DNA from: an uncultured Aquimarina sp.
GTDB lineage: Bacteria; Bacteroidota; Bacteroidia; Flavobacteriales; Flavobacteriaceae
Reading direction: 5' to 3'
Assembly: GCA_947501475.1 (NCBI GenBank)
Contig: CANMWA010000012.1
Location: forward strand, 62,001-126,000
Length of the DNA stretch: 64,000 nucleotides
The notes beneath the pieces are model-generated. The model ran no database searches, was not told the DNA's origin, and saw only the letters and a program-made list of their open reading frames with translations. Positions within the stretch are counted from its first letter, which is position 1. Each line of letters begins with the position of its first letter. Shown piece after piece: positions 24,459-33,869 of this stretch. The position numbers were made by a program, and so were the translations under genes.

Positions 24459-24909
24459 ATTTGAATTTTTCTAATAATTCAAAATGATATTTTGGATCAC
24501 GTAAAGGACTATAGCCGGATACTTGATCAAGTGTTTTTCCTTTGGCTGATAAAATAGATACTAGTGGAAAAACTTTATTGATGTTGTATTCTTTTAGCAA
24601 TTTATAATTTTTTGTTTTTTGTGTCTCAGTTAAGAGATCTTTATTTCTTGGGATATCAACTATTAAAAACACATACGAATCTTTATATTTTTTAAATTTC
24701 TTACTGCTAAAAAAATCTTCTTTAAGCATCATACAAGGGCTACACCAATCGCTACCTGTAAAATACATTAAAATTGATTTATCATTTTTTTTTGCCAATT
24801 GTTTTGCTTTGTCAAAATCTTGTAACCAAAAATCTTCTTGTTTTCCATTCTCATTTTGTGAAAAACCAAGAGTAAAGGTTAATAAAAACAATATATGTAG
24901 ATATTTCAT
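24457..24909 (-). CDS. Secreted thioredoxin-fold protein
   Basis: The 150-residue protein has a signal peptide (MKYLHILFLLTFTLGFSQ) and a thioredoxin-fold domain with the redox motif CSPC in FTGSDWCSPCMMLKEDFF (residues about 50-67), of the DUF255/thioredoxin_7 type. The cis-Pro region is VFPLVSILSAKGK. It is likely a periplasmic reductase or isomerase acting on exported Cys proteins. YbaB lies 45 nt upstream on the same strand. Confidence 0.88.
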   Translation of the reverse strand: MKYLHILFLLTFTLGFSQNENGKQEDFWLQDFDKAKQLAKKNDKSILMYFTGSDWCSPCMMLKEDFFSSKKFKKYKDSYVFLIVDIPRNKDLLTETQKTKNYKLLKEYNINKVFPLVSILSAKGKTLDQVSGYSPLRDPKYHFELLEKFK

Positions 24910-24954
24910 TTTAATGAAGTTTAAAGTTTTAAAAAGATAAACAAGAAATGTATG

Positions 24955-25287
24955 CTATTTCATAAAAGAATCTAATCCCGGGATATTTGGCATACCTTCT
25001 TTGGCGACAGCTGCAAGTTCAGACTCCTGTATTTTAGTAGCTTTTTCTATGGCTTTATTTAATGTTAAGATTAAATAATCTTCTAGCTGTTCTTTATCTT
25101 CTAATAACTTATTATCAATAGTTATACCACTTATTTTTCTATTGGCAGTGATTGTTACTTTTAGTAAGTTATTAGTACTATTTTCATCTATTAATACAGT
25201 ATCTAATCTCTTTTTTGTTTCCTCAACCTTTTTTTGAGTTTCTTTTAATTTCCCCATCATTCCCATCATATCTCCAAACATATTCAT
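24955..25287 (-). CDS. YbaB/EbfC nucleoid-associated protein
   Basis: The 110-residue protein has a Met-rich start (MNMFGDMMGMMGKLKETQKK), a coiled-coil helix, the VTITANRKISGITID strand pair and LEDYLILTLNKAIEKA, then a tail ending LPGLDSFMK-like (IPGLDSFMK). This is the YbaB family, small dimeric DNA-binding proteins. In many bacteria the gene sits near recR or dnaX, which is not the case here. Confidence 0.9.
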   Translation of the reverse strand: MNMFGDMMGMMGKLKETQKKVEETKKRLDTVLIDENSTNNLLKVTITANRKISGITIDNKLLEDKEQLEDYLILTLNKAIEKATKIQESELAAVAKEGMPNIPGLDSFMK

Positions 25288-25475
25288 ATTTTTTAAAATT
25301 AGTTTGGTAAAATTAATATTTTGGAAGCTAAAACCCTAAGGGATTTATATGAAATCAGTGCTTGCAATTAAATTTATAGTAATTGAAAAAAACTATAAAG
25401 ATTCTTCATTTATAATGTTTAATAAAATTAATAGAAAATAGGTAAAAACTTCATAGTTATGTTCTTATAATCACC

Positions 25476-25484
25476 TATTTTTGC
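25476..25484 (+). promoter_or_regulatory. Promoter -7 box of S9 peptidase gene
   Basis: TATTTTTGC is an exact TAnnTTTGC match, 22 nt before the ATG at 25506. Confidence 0.6.
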
Positions 25485-25505
25485 ATCTTCATGTAAAAAA
25501 ACATA

Positions 25506-27575
25506 ATGAATATATTGGATACCAAGGTTCAATTTCCTATCGCAGATAAAAATTCAACAACTCTAAAAAAACATGATGATATTCGTGTGGATGATTATTT
25601 TTGGTTGAATGAGCGTGAAAACTCAGAAGTGATCGATTATCTGAAACGTGAAAATGATTATAATGACAAGATAACAGCACATACCAAGAACTTTCAGGAA
25701 TCACTTTTTGAAGAAATGAAAGGTCGTATCAAAGAAGATGATGCATCAGTCCCTTACAAGAAAAATGGATACTGGTATATTGTTAGATATGAAAAAGGTA
25801 AAGATTACCCAATATATTCAAGAAAAAAGGAAACGCTTGATGCGCCAGAAGAAATCCTGTTTGATTGTAATAAAGAAGCAGAAGGGCATAGCTATTATAA
25901 AATGGCCGGTTTAAATATAAGCCCTGATAATACTCATGCAGCATTTGGAGTAGATACTGTAAGTAGGCGTAAATATACCATTAGAATCAAAAACCTAGTA
26001 ACAGGAGAGATATATCCCGACACTATAGAAACCACAACAGGAGGTAGCACTTGGGCTGCTGATGGTAAAACTCTTTTTTATACCAAAAAGGATGATGAAA
26101 CATTGCGATCTGATAAAATTTATAGACATGTTGTAGGTACTCCTGTAATTGATGATGTAGAAATTTTTAATGAAAAAGATGATACTTTTAACACCTTTGT
26201 CTATAAGACCAAATCTCAAAAGTATATTGTAATAGGATCTTCGAGTACATTAACTTCAGAATATCGAGTATTAAAGGCAGATGATCCTACTGGCGATTTT
26301 AAAATTTTTCAGCCTAGAGTAAGAGGGTTAGAATATGGCATTGCACATTATGAGGATCATTTTTATATATTGACTAATATAGACAATGCTAAGAATTTTA
26401 AAGTAATGAAGGTTGCTGAAGAAAATACTTTAAAAGAACATTGGAAAGATCTAATACCTCATAGAGATGATGTTTTAATAGAAGATATTGAGATTTTTAA
26501 AGAATATTATGTGGTTAGCGAAAGAAGTAATGGTCTTAATAAGATTAATATTAAACGTTGGGATGGTACTGTAGATTATTATCTTCCGTTTGATAATGAG
26601 ACGTATACGGCTTATGTAGGCACAAATCCTGATTTTGACACCAAGATCCTTAGATACGCATATAATTCTCTCACAACCCCTAATTCTGTTATCGATTTCG
26701 ATATGGAAACAAAGGTCAAAGAAGTCAAAAAAGAACAAGAGGTTTTAGACGAGAAGTTTGATAAAAACAATTATGTGTCAGAAAGAGTATGGGCAACTGC
26801 AGTAGATGGTACAAAAATCCCTATATCTATGATTTATCGTAAAGGTATAGAGAAAAACGGGAAAAACCCTTTACTGCAATATGGATATGGATCATATGGT
26901 TCGACAATAGACCCTTATTTTTCGACTGTAAGATTAAGTTTGTTAGATAGAGGTTTTGTTTATGCTATTGCTCATATAAGAGGTAGCGAATATTTAGGTA
27001 GGTCTTGGTATGAAAATGGAAAGCTTCTAAAAAAGAAGAATACGTTTACAGATTTTATCGACTGCTCTAAATTTTTAATAGAACAAAAGTATACTTCGAC
27101 AGATCATTTGTATGCAATGGGAGGATCTGCAGGAGGGTTACTTATGGGAGCTGTAATAAACATGGCTCCTGAGCTATATAATGGTATTGTCGCATCTGTT
27201 CCTTTTGTAGATGTTGTAACCACAATGCTTGATGATAGTATTCCTCTTACAACCGGAGAATATGATGAATGGGGTAACCCTAATGAAAAAGAATACTATG
27301 AGTATATGAAATCGTATTCACCCTACGATAATGTTGTTGCTCAGCAATACCCAAATATGCTGGTTACTACTGGGTTGCATGACTCTCAGGTACAGTATTG
27401 GGAACCTGCAAAGTGGGTCGCTAAGCTTAGAGAATTAAAAACTGATGACAATATATTGCTATTGCATACCAATATGGAAGCAGGTCATGGTGGTGCTTCT
27501 GGTAGATTTGAAGCACTTAAAGAAGTAGCAGAAGAGTATGCGTTTCTACTAGATCTTGAAGGTATAAATAAGTAA
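25506..27575 (+). CDS. S9 family prolyl oligopeptidase (oligopeptidase B-like)
   Basis: The 689-residue protein has no signal peptide. The N-terminal beta-propeller begins DDIRVDDYFWLNERE, typical of oligopeptidase B. The catalytic alpha/beta-hydrolase domain has the nucleophile S541 in AMGGSAGGLLMG, the Asp in TTGLHDSQVQYWEP and the His in MEAGHGGASGRFE. AHIRGSEYLGRSWYENGKLL is also conserved. It cleaves oligopeptides after basic residues, in the cytosol or periplasm. It is followed by the cysteine-synthase-like gene after 87 nt without a terminator. Confidence 0.93.
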   Translation: MNILDTKVQFPIADKNSTTLKKHDDIRVDDYFWLNERENSEVIDYLKRENDYNDKITAHTKNFQESLFEEMKGRIKEDDASVPYKKNGYWYIVRYEKGKDYPIYSRKKETLDAPEEILFDCNKEAEGHSYYKMAGLNISPDNTHAAFGVDTVSRRKYTIRIKNLVTGEIYPDTIETTTGGSTWAADGKTLFYTKKDDETLRSDKIYRHVVGTPVIDDVEIFNEKDDTFNTFVYKTKSQKYIVIGSSSTLTSEYRVLKADDPTGDFKIFQPRVRGLEYGIAHYEDHFYILTNIDNAKNFKVMKVAEENTLKEHWKDLIPHRDDVLIEDIEIFKEYYVVSERSNGLNKINIKRWDGTVDYYLPFDNETYTAYVGTNPDFDTKILRYAYNSLTTPNSVIDFDMETKVKEVKKEQEVLDEKFDKNNYVSERVWATAVDGTKIPISMIYRKGIEKNGKNPLLQYGYGSYGSTIDPYFSTVRLSLLDRGFVYAIAHIRGSEYLGRSWYENGKLLKKKNTFTDFIDCSKFLIEQKYTSTDHLYAMGGSAGGLLMGAVINMAPELYNGIVASVPFVDVVTTMLDDSIPLTTGEYDEWGNPNEKEYYEYMKSYSPYDNVVAQQYPNMLVTTGLHDSQVQYWEPAKWVAKLRELKTDDNILLLHTNMEAGHGGASGRFEALKEVAEEYAFLLDLEGINK

Positions 27576-27662
27576 TTAAAAAAAATAATGTAACTTCGTA
27601 CCGTTTTTATAGCAGTTGGTGGACCCCCATTTTATTCCACAAACCTGTCAAAACACAACTAT

Positions 27663-28703
27663 ATGAAAGAAAATATACAGGCTTACAATAATGTTCTAGA
27701 ACTTATAGGTAATACCCCACTTGTAAAATTGAACAATATTATGAAAGGCTTTCCGGGTAATTACTATGCAAAAATAGAATCATTTAACCCAGGGCATTCC
27801 ACAAAGGATAGAATTGCACTATATATTATTGAACAAGCAGAAAAAAAAGGTATTCTAAAACCTGGTGATACTATTATAGAAACTACCAGTGGTAATACAG
27901 GGTTTAGTTTGGCTATGGTAAGTGTAATCAAAGGGTATGAATGTATTCTAGCAGTAAGTTCTAAATCCTCAATGGATAAGATTGCAATGCTTAAAAATAT
28001 GGGAGCCAAGGTTTATGTTTGCCCTGCTCATGTTAGTGCAGATGATCCTAGGTCATACTACCAAGTTGCAAAAAGACTACATGAAGAGATTAAAGGATCA
28101 GTGTATATAAATCAATATTTTAATGAATTAAATGTTGATGCACATTATAACTCGACTGGCCCTGAAATTTGGAATCAAACCAATGGTAATTTAACACATT
28201 TTGTAGCTTGCTGTGGTACTGGAGGTACTATATCAGGAACAGCTAGATATTTAAAAGAAAAAAATAAAGATATTCGTGTATTGGGTATAGATGCTTACGG
28301 CTCAGTACTCAAAAAATATCATGAAACTAAAGAGTTTGATCAAGATGAAATATATCCTTACCGTATTGAAGGCTTAGGTAAAAACTTGATACCTACTGCA
28401 ACCGATTTTGATGCTATAGATAGATTTGAAAAAGTAAACGATGAAGATAGTGCTCATACGGCAAGAGAACTCGCAAAGACAGAAGGAATGTTTTTAGGGT
28501 ATACTAGTGGTGCTGCAATACAGGGTATTAAACAATTAGCTGCACAAGGAGAATTTGATGAAAATAGTAATATTATCGTTATTCTTCCTGATCATGGTTC
28601 AAGATATATGAGCAAAGTATATAGTGATGACTGGATGATGGAGCAAGGATTTTTTGATAGCAAAAATGAAGTTGATGCCACAAAAGTTCAGTTTATAAAA
28701 TAA
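27663..28703 (+). CDS. capA: PLP-dependent cysteine synthase-like enzyme, candidate cysteate synthase
   Basis: The 346-residue fold-type II PLP enzyme has the PLP lysine at K48 (HSTKDRIALYIIEQA), the TSGNTGFSLAMVSVIKGY substrate loop and GTGGTISGTARYLKEK for PLP phosphate. It resembles cysteine synthase and the catalytic core of cystathionine beta-synthase but lacks the standard PGGSVKDR form: here it is NPGHSTKDR. The next plus-strand gene is an alpha-oxoamine synthase. From published work on capnine (sulfonolipid) synthesis, a PLP cysteate synthase (from phosphoserine and sulfite) is coded beside a cysteate fatty acyltransferase in flavobacteria, so capA/capB is my preferred reading. A plain cysteine or cystathionine beta-synthase is the alternative. 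Confidence 0.65.
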   Translation: MKENIQAYNNVLELIGNTPLVKLNNIMKGFPGNYYAKIESFNPGHSTKDRIALYIIEQAEKKGILKPGDTIIETTSGNTGFSLAMVSVIKGYECILAVSSKSSMDKIAMLKNMGAKVYVCPAHVSADDPRSYYQVAKRLHEEIKGSVYINQYFNELNVDAHYNSTGPEIWNQTNGNLTHFVACCGTGGTISGTARYLKEKNKDIRVLGIDAYGSVLKKYHETKEFDQDEIYPYRIEGLGKNLIPTATDFDAIDRFEKVNDEDSAHTARELAKTEGMFLGYTSGAAIQGIKQLAAQGEFDENSNIIVILPDHGSRYMSKVYSDDWMMEQGFFDSKNEVDATKVQFIK

Positions 28704-28719
28704 AATATACGATTACTAT

Positions 28720-28757
28720 AAAAAAAGTATCCCGATCTTGATCGGGATACTTTTTTT
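28720..28757 (+). terminator. Strong terminator after capA-like gene
   Basis: AAAAAAAGTATCCCGATC (28720-28737) pairs with GATCGGGATACTTTTTTT (28740-28757) around TT, a perfect 18-bp stem with a T tract. It implies that the next gene has its own promoter. Confidence 0.9.
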
Positions 28758-28936
28758 ATGAAATTGCTTAAGAGTCAATACGTGAAACACTAAGAATTGT
28801 ATATTGTTTTTTAAAAATTAGTAAGGAAAAGTCAAAAAAAATAATAGATTTAAGCGAATTTGAAATACTAGATTGTTAAAATTACACTTTGTAAAAGTGA
28901 TTTTGAATATAATTATGCCATCAAATCAATTTTCCG

Positions 28937-28945
28937 TATTTTCGC
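28937..28945 (+). promoter_or_regulatory. Possible promoter of capB-like gene
   Basis: TATTTTCGC is one base from the TAnnTTTGC consensus, 28 nt before the ATG at 28974. Confidence 0.45.
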
Positions 28946-28973
28946 AAACTTATAAGAAACAAATTTTTGATAG

Positions 28974-30233
28974 ATGAGAGATTTATTTGATAAAATTTAT
29001 AAAGACAAAGGACCATTAGGAAAATGGGCGGATCAAGCAGAAGGGTATTTTGTTTTTCCAAAACTTGAAGGTCCGATATCAAATAGAATGAAGTTTCAAG
29101 GAAGAGAAGTTATTACTTGGAGTATAAATGATTATTTAGGTCTTGCAAATAAAGAAGAAATTCGTGAAGTAGATGCACAAGCTGCGGCTATGTATGGATC
29201 TGCTTATCCTATGGGCGCGAGAATGATGAGTGGGCATACCGATCTTCATGAACAATTACAGAATGAACTTGCAGAATTTGTAGATAAAGAAGCAGCATAC
29301 TTATTGAATTTTGGTTACCAGGGAATGGTATCTACCATTGATGCTTTGGTAAGTAAAGATGATATCATTGTTTATGATGTTGATGCACATGCATGTATTA
29401 TAGATGGAGTTAGATTACATCAAGGAAAAAGATATACCTATCGTCATAACGATATAGAAAGTATTGAAAAGAATTTGATGAGAGCTACCAAGATGGCTGA
29501 AAAAACTGGAGGAGGGATTTTATTGGTTTCCGAAGGGGTTTTTGGTATGAGAGGTGAACAAGGAAAATTAAAAGAAATTGTTGCTCTAAAAGAAAGATAT
29601 AACTTTAGATTATTTGTAGATGACGCTCATGGTTTTGGTACACTTGGTGCTACTGGAGCAGGTACAGGAGAAGAGCAAGGTGTTCAAGAACATATAGATG
29701 TGTATTTTGCTACTTTTGCAAAATCTATGGCTAGTACAGGAGCATTTATTGCTGCCGATCAAGAAATAATAGATTATTTAAAGTATAATTTACGTTCTCA
29801 AATGTTTGCAAAATCACTTCAGATGCAACTCGTTGTAGGAGCTTTGAAGCGTTTAGATATGCTTAGAACAATGCCTGAGCTAAAAGCAAAATTATGGGAA
29901 AATGTAAATGCATTACAAAACGGATTAAAAGATAGAGGTTTTGATCTAGGAACCACACAAAGTTGTGTAACGCCAGTGTACCTAAAAGGAAGTATTCCTG
30001 AGGCTATGGCGTTAGTTAAAGATCTTAGAGAGAACCATGGTATATTCTGTTCAATAGTAGTATATCCTGTAATTCCAAAAGGCTTAATCTTGCTTAGATT
30101 GATTCCTACTGCATCGCATACTATGGAAGATATTGAAGTAACATTAATTGCATTTTCTGCTATACGTGAACGATTAGAAAATGGTACATACAAACGAATG
30201 TCTGCTGCTGTTGCTGCTGCTATGGGAGAATAA
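28974..30233 (+). CDS. capB: Alpha-oxoamine synthase, candidate cysteate/serine acyltransferase
   Basis: The 419-residue fold-type I PLP enzyme belongs to the family of 8-amino-7-oxononanoate synthase, 2-amino-3-ketobutyrate CoA ligase and serine palmitoyltransferase. Marks are WSINDYLGLANKEE, MMSGHTDLHEQLQNELAEF, the DDAHGFGTLG cofactor loop and FAKSMASTGAF, with K250 binding PLP. The KBL and biotin enzymes usually have a shorter N-terminus; this long YFVFPKLEGP start fits the Bacteroidota lipid-forming subgroup. Next to the cysteate-synthase-like gene it is best read as the cysteate fatty acyltransferase that makes the capnine backbone, needed for gliding in Flavobacterium. Serine palmitoyltransferase (sphingolipids) is the main alternative. 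Confidence 0.7.
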   Translation: MRDLFDKIYKDKGPLGKWADQAEGYFVFPKLEGPISNRMKFQGREVITWSINDYLGLANKEEIREVDAQAAAMYGSAYPMGARMMSGHTDLHEQLQNELAEFVDKEAAYLLNFGYQGMVSTIDALVSKDDIIVYDVDAHACIIDGVRLHQGKRYTYRHNDIESIEKNLMRATKMAEKTGGGILLVSEGVFGMRGEQGKLKEIVALKERYNFRLFVDDAHGFGTLGATGAGTGEEQGVQEHIDVYFATFAKSMASTGAFIAADQEIIDYLKYNLRSQMFAKSLQMQLVVGALKRLDMLRTMPELKAKLWENVNALQNGLKDRGFDLGTTQSCVTPVYLKGSIPEAMALVKDLRENHGIFCSIVVYPVIPKGLILLRLIPTASHTMEDIEVTLIAFSAIRERLENGTYKRMSAAVAAAMGE

Positions 30234-30294
30234 TTGTGTGAATAACTTTTGTTCTTTCGTTTAAATGTATGCTGGTTGATGATACCTAAATGGC

Positions 30295-30675
30295 TTAGTC
30301 TATTTTGTGTTTTTTAATAATTTCATCTTTCCATTCTAGAGCATCTTTTATAGTGTCAAATTGTTTTAATTTTTTTTCAAAAAATACTTGCTCTATTTTT
30401 GCTTGGTTTTTTTGTTTAGGATCATTTGAAACAATTGCAACTCCAAGTAGGTTTTTAATCTTACTACTTTCTTGATAAATCATTGGATTGACCGTATAAG
30501 AATTGATACGAACCGCTATGTATACAAAATACTTATTTGTAAAGTGACTTCTTGTAACAAGATTTAATTCAGACATATGTTCTGGAGACACTGTAACTCC
30601 TTCATTTATATATACAAGAATATAATCATCGTATATTTCTGCACGACAATATTCAAAATCATATAATTTAATCAT
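30295..30675 (-). CDS. STAS/SpoIIAA-like protein, tandem paralogue 2
   Basis: The gene encodes 126 residues from MIKLYDFEYCRAEIYDDY. The ORF is open to 30780, but the extra 35 residues have no counterpart in the paralogue, whose start aligns exactly with this Met. The fold looks like the STAS-type domains of Flavobacteriia: a beta strand, YILVYINEGVTVSPEHMSEL, YVYIAVRINSYTVNP-like and VAIVSNDPKQK. It ends with TIKDALEWKDEIIKKHK, matching TLKEALEWKDEIIKAN of its neighbour. About half the residues match the paralogue by eye. Function is unknown; such proteins are thought to bind small ligands or partners. Confidence 0.7.
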   Translation of the reverse strand: MIKLYDFEYCRAEIYDDYILVYINEGVTVSPEHMSELNLVTRSHFTNKYFVYIAVRINSYTVNPMIYQESSKIKNLLGVAIVSNDPKQKNQAKIEQVFFEKKLKQFDTIKDALEWKDEIIKKHKID

Positions 30676-30792
30676 TTGGTTCGAAATAATATGTGATTTT
30701 AAAATGTATTCCCTTGGGTTCTTGTGTATAAGGTATAAAAAAATATTATAATAACCTGATCTCGGTTTTTTATAATTCAATTTAATGGGTAA

Positions 30793-31164
30793 TTAATTCG
30801 CTTTTATGATCTCATCTTTCCACTCTAAAGCTTCTTTCAAGGTGTCGAATTGACGAAATTCTTTTTCGAAAAATGTTTTTTCAAGTGAAGATTGCATCTT
30901 TTGTTTTGGGTCTTTTGATACTACTGCTAATGCAATTAAGTTGCTTATTTCATTTACTTTAAAGTATGCTAATGGGTTTAAAGCATACGAGTTTACACGA
31001 TGAGAGATATATAAAAAATCTTTATTTTTAAAATGTTTTTTTGCTATAAAAGACATTTTTATAATGAACTCTGGTGAGACAACTACACCTTCATTCATTA
31101 TTGATATTACATAATCTTCGTAGACTTGAACTTGACAAAATTCAAACTCATATGATGCAATCAT
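30793..31164 (-). CDS. STAS/SpoIIAA-like protein, tandem paralogue 1
   Basis: The 123-residue protein starts MIASYEFEFCQVQVYEDYV and ends DTLKEALEWKDEIIKAN. It shares with the downstream copy the motifs NEGVxVSPE, RxNSYxxNPxxY, VSxDPKQK and FFEKxxxQFDTxKxALEWKDEIIK, so the two arose by tandem duplication. It is cytosolic with no signal. The second copy's start lies 118 nt further on, and the order suggests one operon. The partner is not evident. Confidence 0.75.
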   Translation of the reverse strand: MIASYEFEFCQVQVYEDYVISIMNEGVVVSPEFIIKMSFIAKKHFKNKDFLYISHRVNSYALNPLAYFKVNEISNLIALAVVSKDPKQKMQSSLEKTFFEKEFRQFDTLKEALEWKDEIIKAN

Positions 31165-31255
31165 ATATTTTTTTGATTTATTAAAGCAAAGTTAAAACAC
31201 ATGTAAAAATACGAGTATTATGTTAAAAAATCAATTTATTGTATTTTTTATGTTA

Positions 31256-31289
31256 AAAAAAAGCCATTATTTTAAAATAATGGCTTTTT
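31256..31289 (-). terminator. Terminator after clpC
   Basis: AAAAAGCCATTATTTTA pairs with TAAAATAATGGCTTTTT about 20 nt downstream of the clpC stop, with A and T tracts on both sides. Confidence 0.85.
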
Positions 31290-31310
31290 AGGTGTTAATT
31301 TTCTTATTAA

Positions 31311-33869
31311 TTATGATTCTGCAGATTTTTCTGCTTTTTTAATTTTAATAGTTAATTCTTCAGAATCGTTGTCTATATCCATAAAAATGCTATCTCCTTC
31401 TTGTAATTGCGCGTTGATGATTTCTTCTGCTAACGCATCTTCAATATATTTTTGAATAGCTCTTTTTAATGGTCTAGCACCATATTGTCTATCAAAACCT
31501 TTTTCTGTGATATAGTCTTTAGCTTTTTCACTTAGAGATAGGGTATATCCAAGACCTCTAATTCTTCCGTATAATTTATCAAGTTCGATATCAATAATTT
31601 TATGAATATCTTCTCTTTCTAGTGCATTAAATACGATTACATCATCAACTCTATTCAGAAATTCAGGAGCAAATGCTTTCTTTAAAGCATTTTCTATTAC
31701 TCCTTTTGCATAATCTTCGGCTTGAGTTTTTTTAGCAGAAGTTCCAAAACCAACACCTTGTCCAAAATCTTTCAATTTTCGAGCTCCAATATTCGAGGTC
31801 ATAATGATTATGGCATTTCTGAAATCTATTTTGCGACCCAAGCTATCGGTTAAGTACCCGTCATCTAATACTTGTAACATCATGTTGAACACATCTGGAT
31901 GTGCTTTTTCAATTTCGTCAAGTAAAATAACGGCATAAGGTTTTCTTCTAACCTTTTCGGTAAGTTGACCACCTTCTTCATAACCAACATATCCCGGAGG
32001 TGCTCCAATAAGTCTTGAAACTGCAAATTTCTCCATATACTCACTCATATCGATACGAATAAGAGTATCTTCACTATCAAAGAGTTCTCGAGCTAGAACT
32101 TTTGCTAATTGGGTTTTACCAACTCCAGTTTGTCCTAAAAATATGAATGATCCAATGGGTTTATTTGGGTCTTTAAGACCAGCTCGGTTACGTTGTATTG
32201 CTTTCACAACTTTTTTAACAGCTTCATCTTGACCAATAACTTTACCCATAATAAGGTTAGGTAGTTCGGCTAATTTATTACTCTCAGTTTGTGCTATACG
32301 ATTAACAGGGATGCCAGTCATCATTGATACTACATCTGCTACATTTTCTTCATCGACAGTCTCTTTGTGTAGTTTGGATTCTTTTTCCCATTGTTCTTGA
32401 GCAACTGCTAGTTCTTTTTCAAGATTTTTCTCATCATCTCTAAGCTTTGCAGCTTCTTCGTATTTTTGCTTTTTTACAACACTATTTTTGAGTTCTCTTA
32501 CCTCTTCTAATTTTTTCTCGAGATCAAGAACTTTCTTAGGAACATTAATATTTGTGATATGTACTCTCGAACCAGCTTCATCCAGAGCATCAATAGCTTT
32601 GTCTGGCAAGAAACGATCTGTCATATATCTATTCGTTAGCTTTACACAAGCCTGAATTGCTTCAGGGGTATAGCTCACATTATGATGTTCTTCATATTTT
32701 TCTTTAATATTGTTAAGGATCTCTATGGTTTCTTCAAGATTTGTAGGTTCTACAATTACTTTCTGGAAACGTCTTTCTAGAGCACCATCTTTTTCGATAT
32801 ATTGTCTATATTCGTCTAGAGTGGTAGCGCCAATACATTGAATTTCACCCCTGGCTAAAGCGGGTTTAAACATGTTTGAAGCATCTAGACTTCCTGTTGC
32901 GCCTCCTGCACCCACAATGGTATGAATTTCATCAATAAAAAGAATAATATCATCATTCTTTTCTAGCTCATTCATTACGGCTTTCATGCGCTCTTCAAAC
33001 TGACCTCTGTATTTGGTTCCTGCAACCAGGCTGGCTAAGTCTAGTGTTACTACTCGTTTATCAAATAGGATTCGAGAGACTTTTCGTTTTACTATTCTTA
33101 GAGCTAATCCCTCGGCAATAGCCGATTTTCCTACTCCAGGTTCACCAATTAGTAGCGGGTTATTCTTTTTACGTCTACTCAATATTTGAGAAACACGCTC
33201 TATTTCTTTAGATCTACCTACAACGGGATCTAATTTACCGTCTTCTGCCATAGCAGTTAGGTCACGTCCAAAATTATCTAGAACAGGGGTTTTAGATTTT
33301 TTTCCAGCTTTGCTTCCTCCGGTAGGTGAATTAAAAGGATTTTCTTTACCAGCATCTCCTGTTAAATCATCATCATCTTCAGAGAAAGATTCTGCTTTTG
33401 GGTTATCTATAAATTCGTCGTCGTTAGCAATCATATATTTGAATTGGTCTTTAACGTTATCGTAATCAACTTTTAAACGATTTAAAAGCTTTGTTGTCGG
33501 ATCATTTTCATTTCTCAAAATACAAAGCAAAAGGTGAGCGGTATTAATAGATGAACTTTGAAATAGCTTAGCTTCTAGAAAAGTAGTCTTTAGTGCTCGT
33601 TCGGCTTGTCTTGTTAAATGTAAATTCTTTTTTTCGTTTGAGGCTACCTTCACGTCTGGGTTTGCAGGGCTTAGGATTTCAACCTTTCTTCTTAAATTAG
33701 TTAAATCTATATCCAGCGCATCAAGGATACTGATTGCTTTTCCACTACCATCGCGTAATAATCCCAACATAAGATGTTCTGTACCAATAAAGTCGTGACC
33801 TAACCTTAATGCCTCTTCTTTACTATAGGCAATTACATCTTTTACTCTTGGTGAAAAATTATCATCCAT
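31311..33869 (-). CDS. clpC: ATP-dependent Clp protease ATP-binding subunit ClpC
   Basis: The 852-residue AAA+ unfoldase feeds substrates to ClpP. It has two N-terminal Clp_N repeats (AYSKEEALRLGHDFIGTEHL, then a second at about residue 80-150), a D1 ATPase with Walker A GEPGVGKSAIAEGLA and Walker B IILFIDEIHTIVGAGG, a UVR-like middle domain (KQKYEEAAKLRDDEKNLEKE, residues about 465-484), and a D2 ATPase with GQTGVGKTQLAKVLA and VILLDEIEKAHPDVFN. The ClpB-type long coiled-coil is absent and the UVR motif present, so this is ClpC. It is monocistronic and divergent from gyrA. Confidence 0.95.
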   Translation of the reverse strand: MDDNFSPRVKDVIAYSKEEALRLGHDFIGTEHLMLGLLRDGSGKAISILDALDIDLTNLRRKVEILSPANPDVKVASNEKKNLHLTRQAERALKTTFLEAKLFQSSSINTAHLLLCILRNENDPTTKLLNRLKVDYDNVKDQFKYMIANDDEFIDNPKAESFSEDDDDLTGDAGKENPFNSPTGGSKAGKKSKTPVLDNFGRDLTAMAEDGKLDPVVGRSKEIERVSQILSRRKKNNPLLIGEPGVGKSAIAEGLALRIVKRKVSRILFDKRVVTLDLASLVAGTKYRGQFEERMKAVMNELEKNDDIILFIDEIHTIVGAGGATGSLDASNMFKPALARGEIQCIGATTLDEYRQYIEKDGALERRFQKVIVEPTNLEETIEILNNIKEKYEEHHNVSYTPEAIQACVKLTNRYMTDRFLPDKAIDALDEAGSRVHITNINVPKKVLDLEKKLEEVRELKNSVVKKQKYEEAAKLRDDEKNLEKELAVAQEQWEKESKLHKETVDEENVADVVSMMTGIPVNRIAQTESNKLAELPNLIMGKVIGQDEAVKKVVKAIQRNRAGLKDPNKPIGSFIFLGQTGVGKTQLAKVLARELFDSEDTLIRIDMSEYMEKFAVSRLIGAPPGYVGYEEGGQLTEKVRRKPYAVILLDEIEKAHPDVFNMMLQVLDDGYLTDSLGRKIDFRNAIIIMTSNIGARKLKDFGQGVGFGTSAKKTQAEDYAKGVIENALKKAFAPEFLNRVDDVIVFNALEREDIHKIIDIELDKLYGRIRGLGYTLSLSEKAKDYITEKGFDRQYGARPLKRAIQKYIEDALAEEIINAQLQEGDSIFMDIDNDSEELTIKIKKAEKSAES

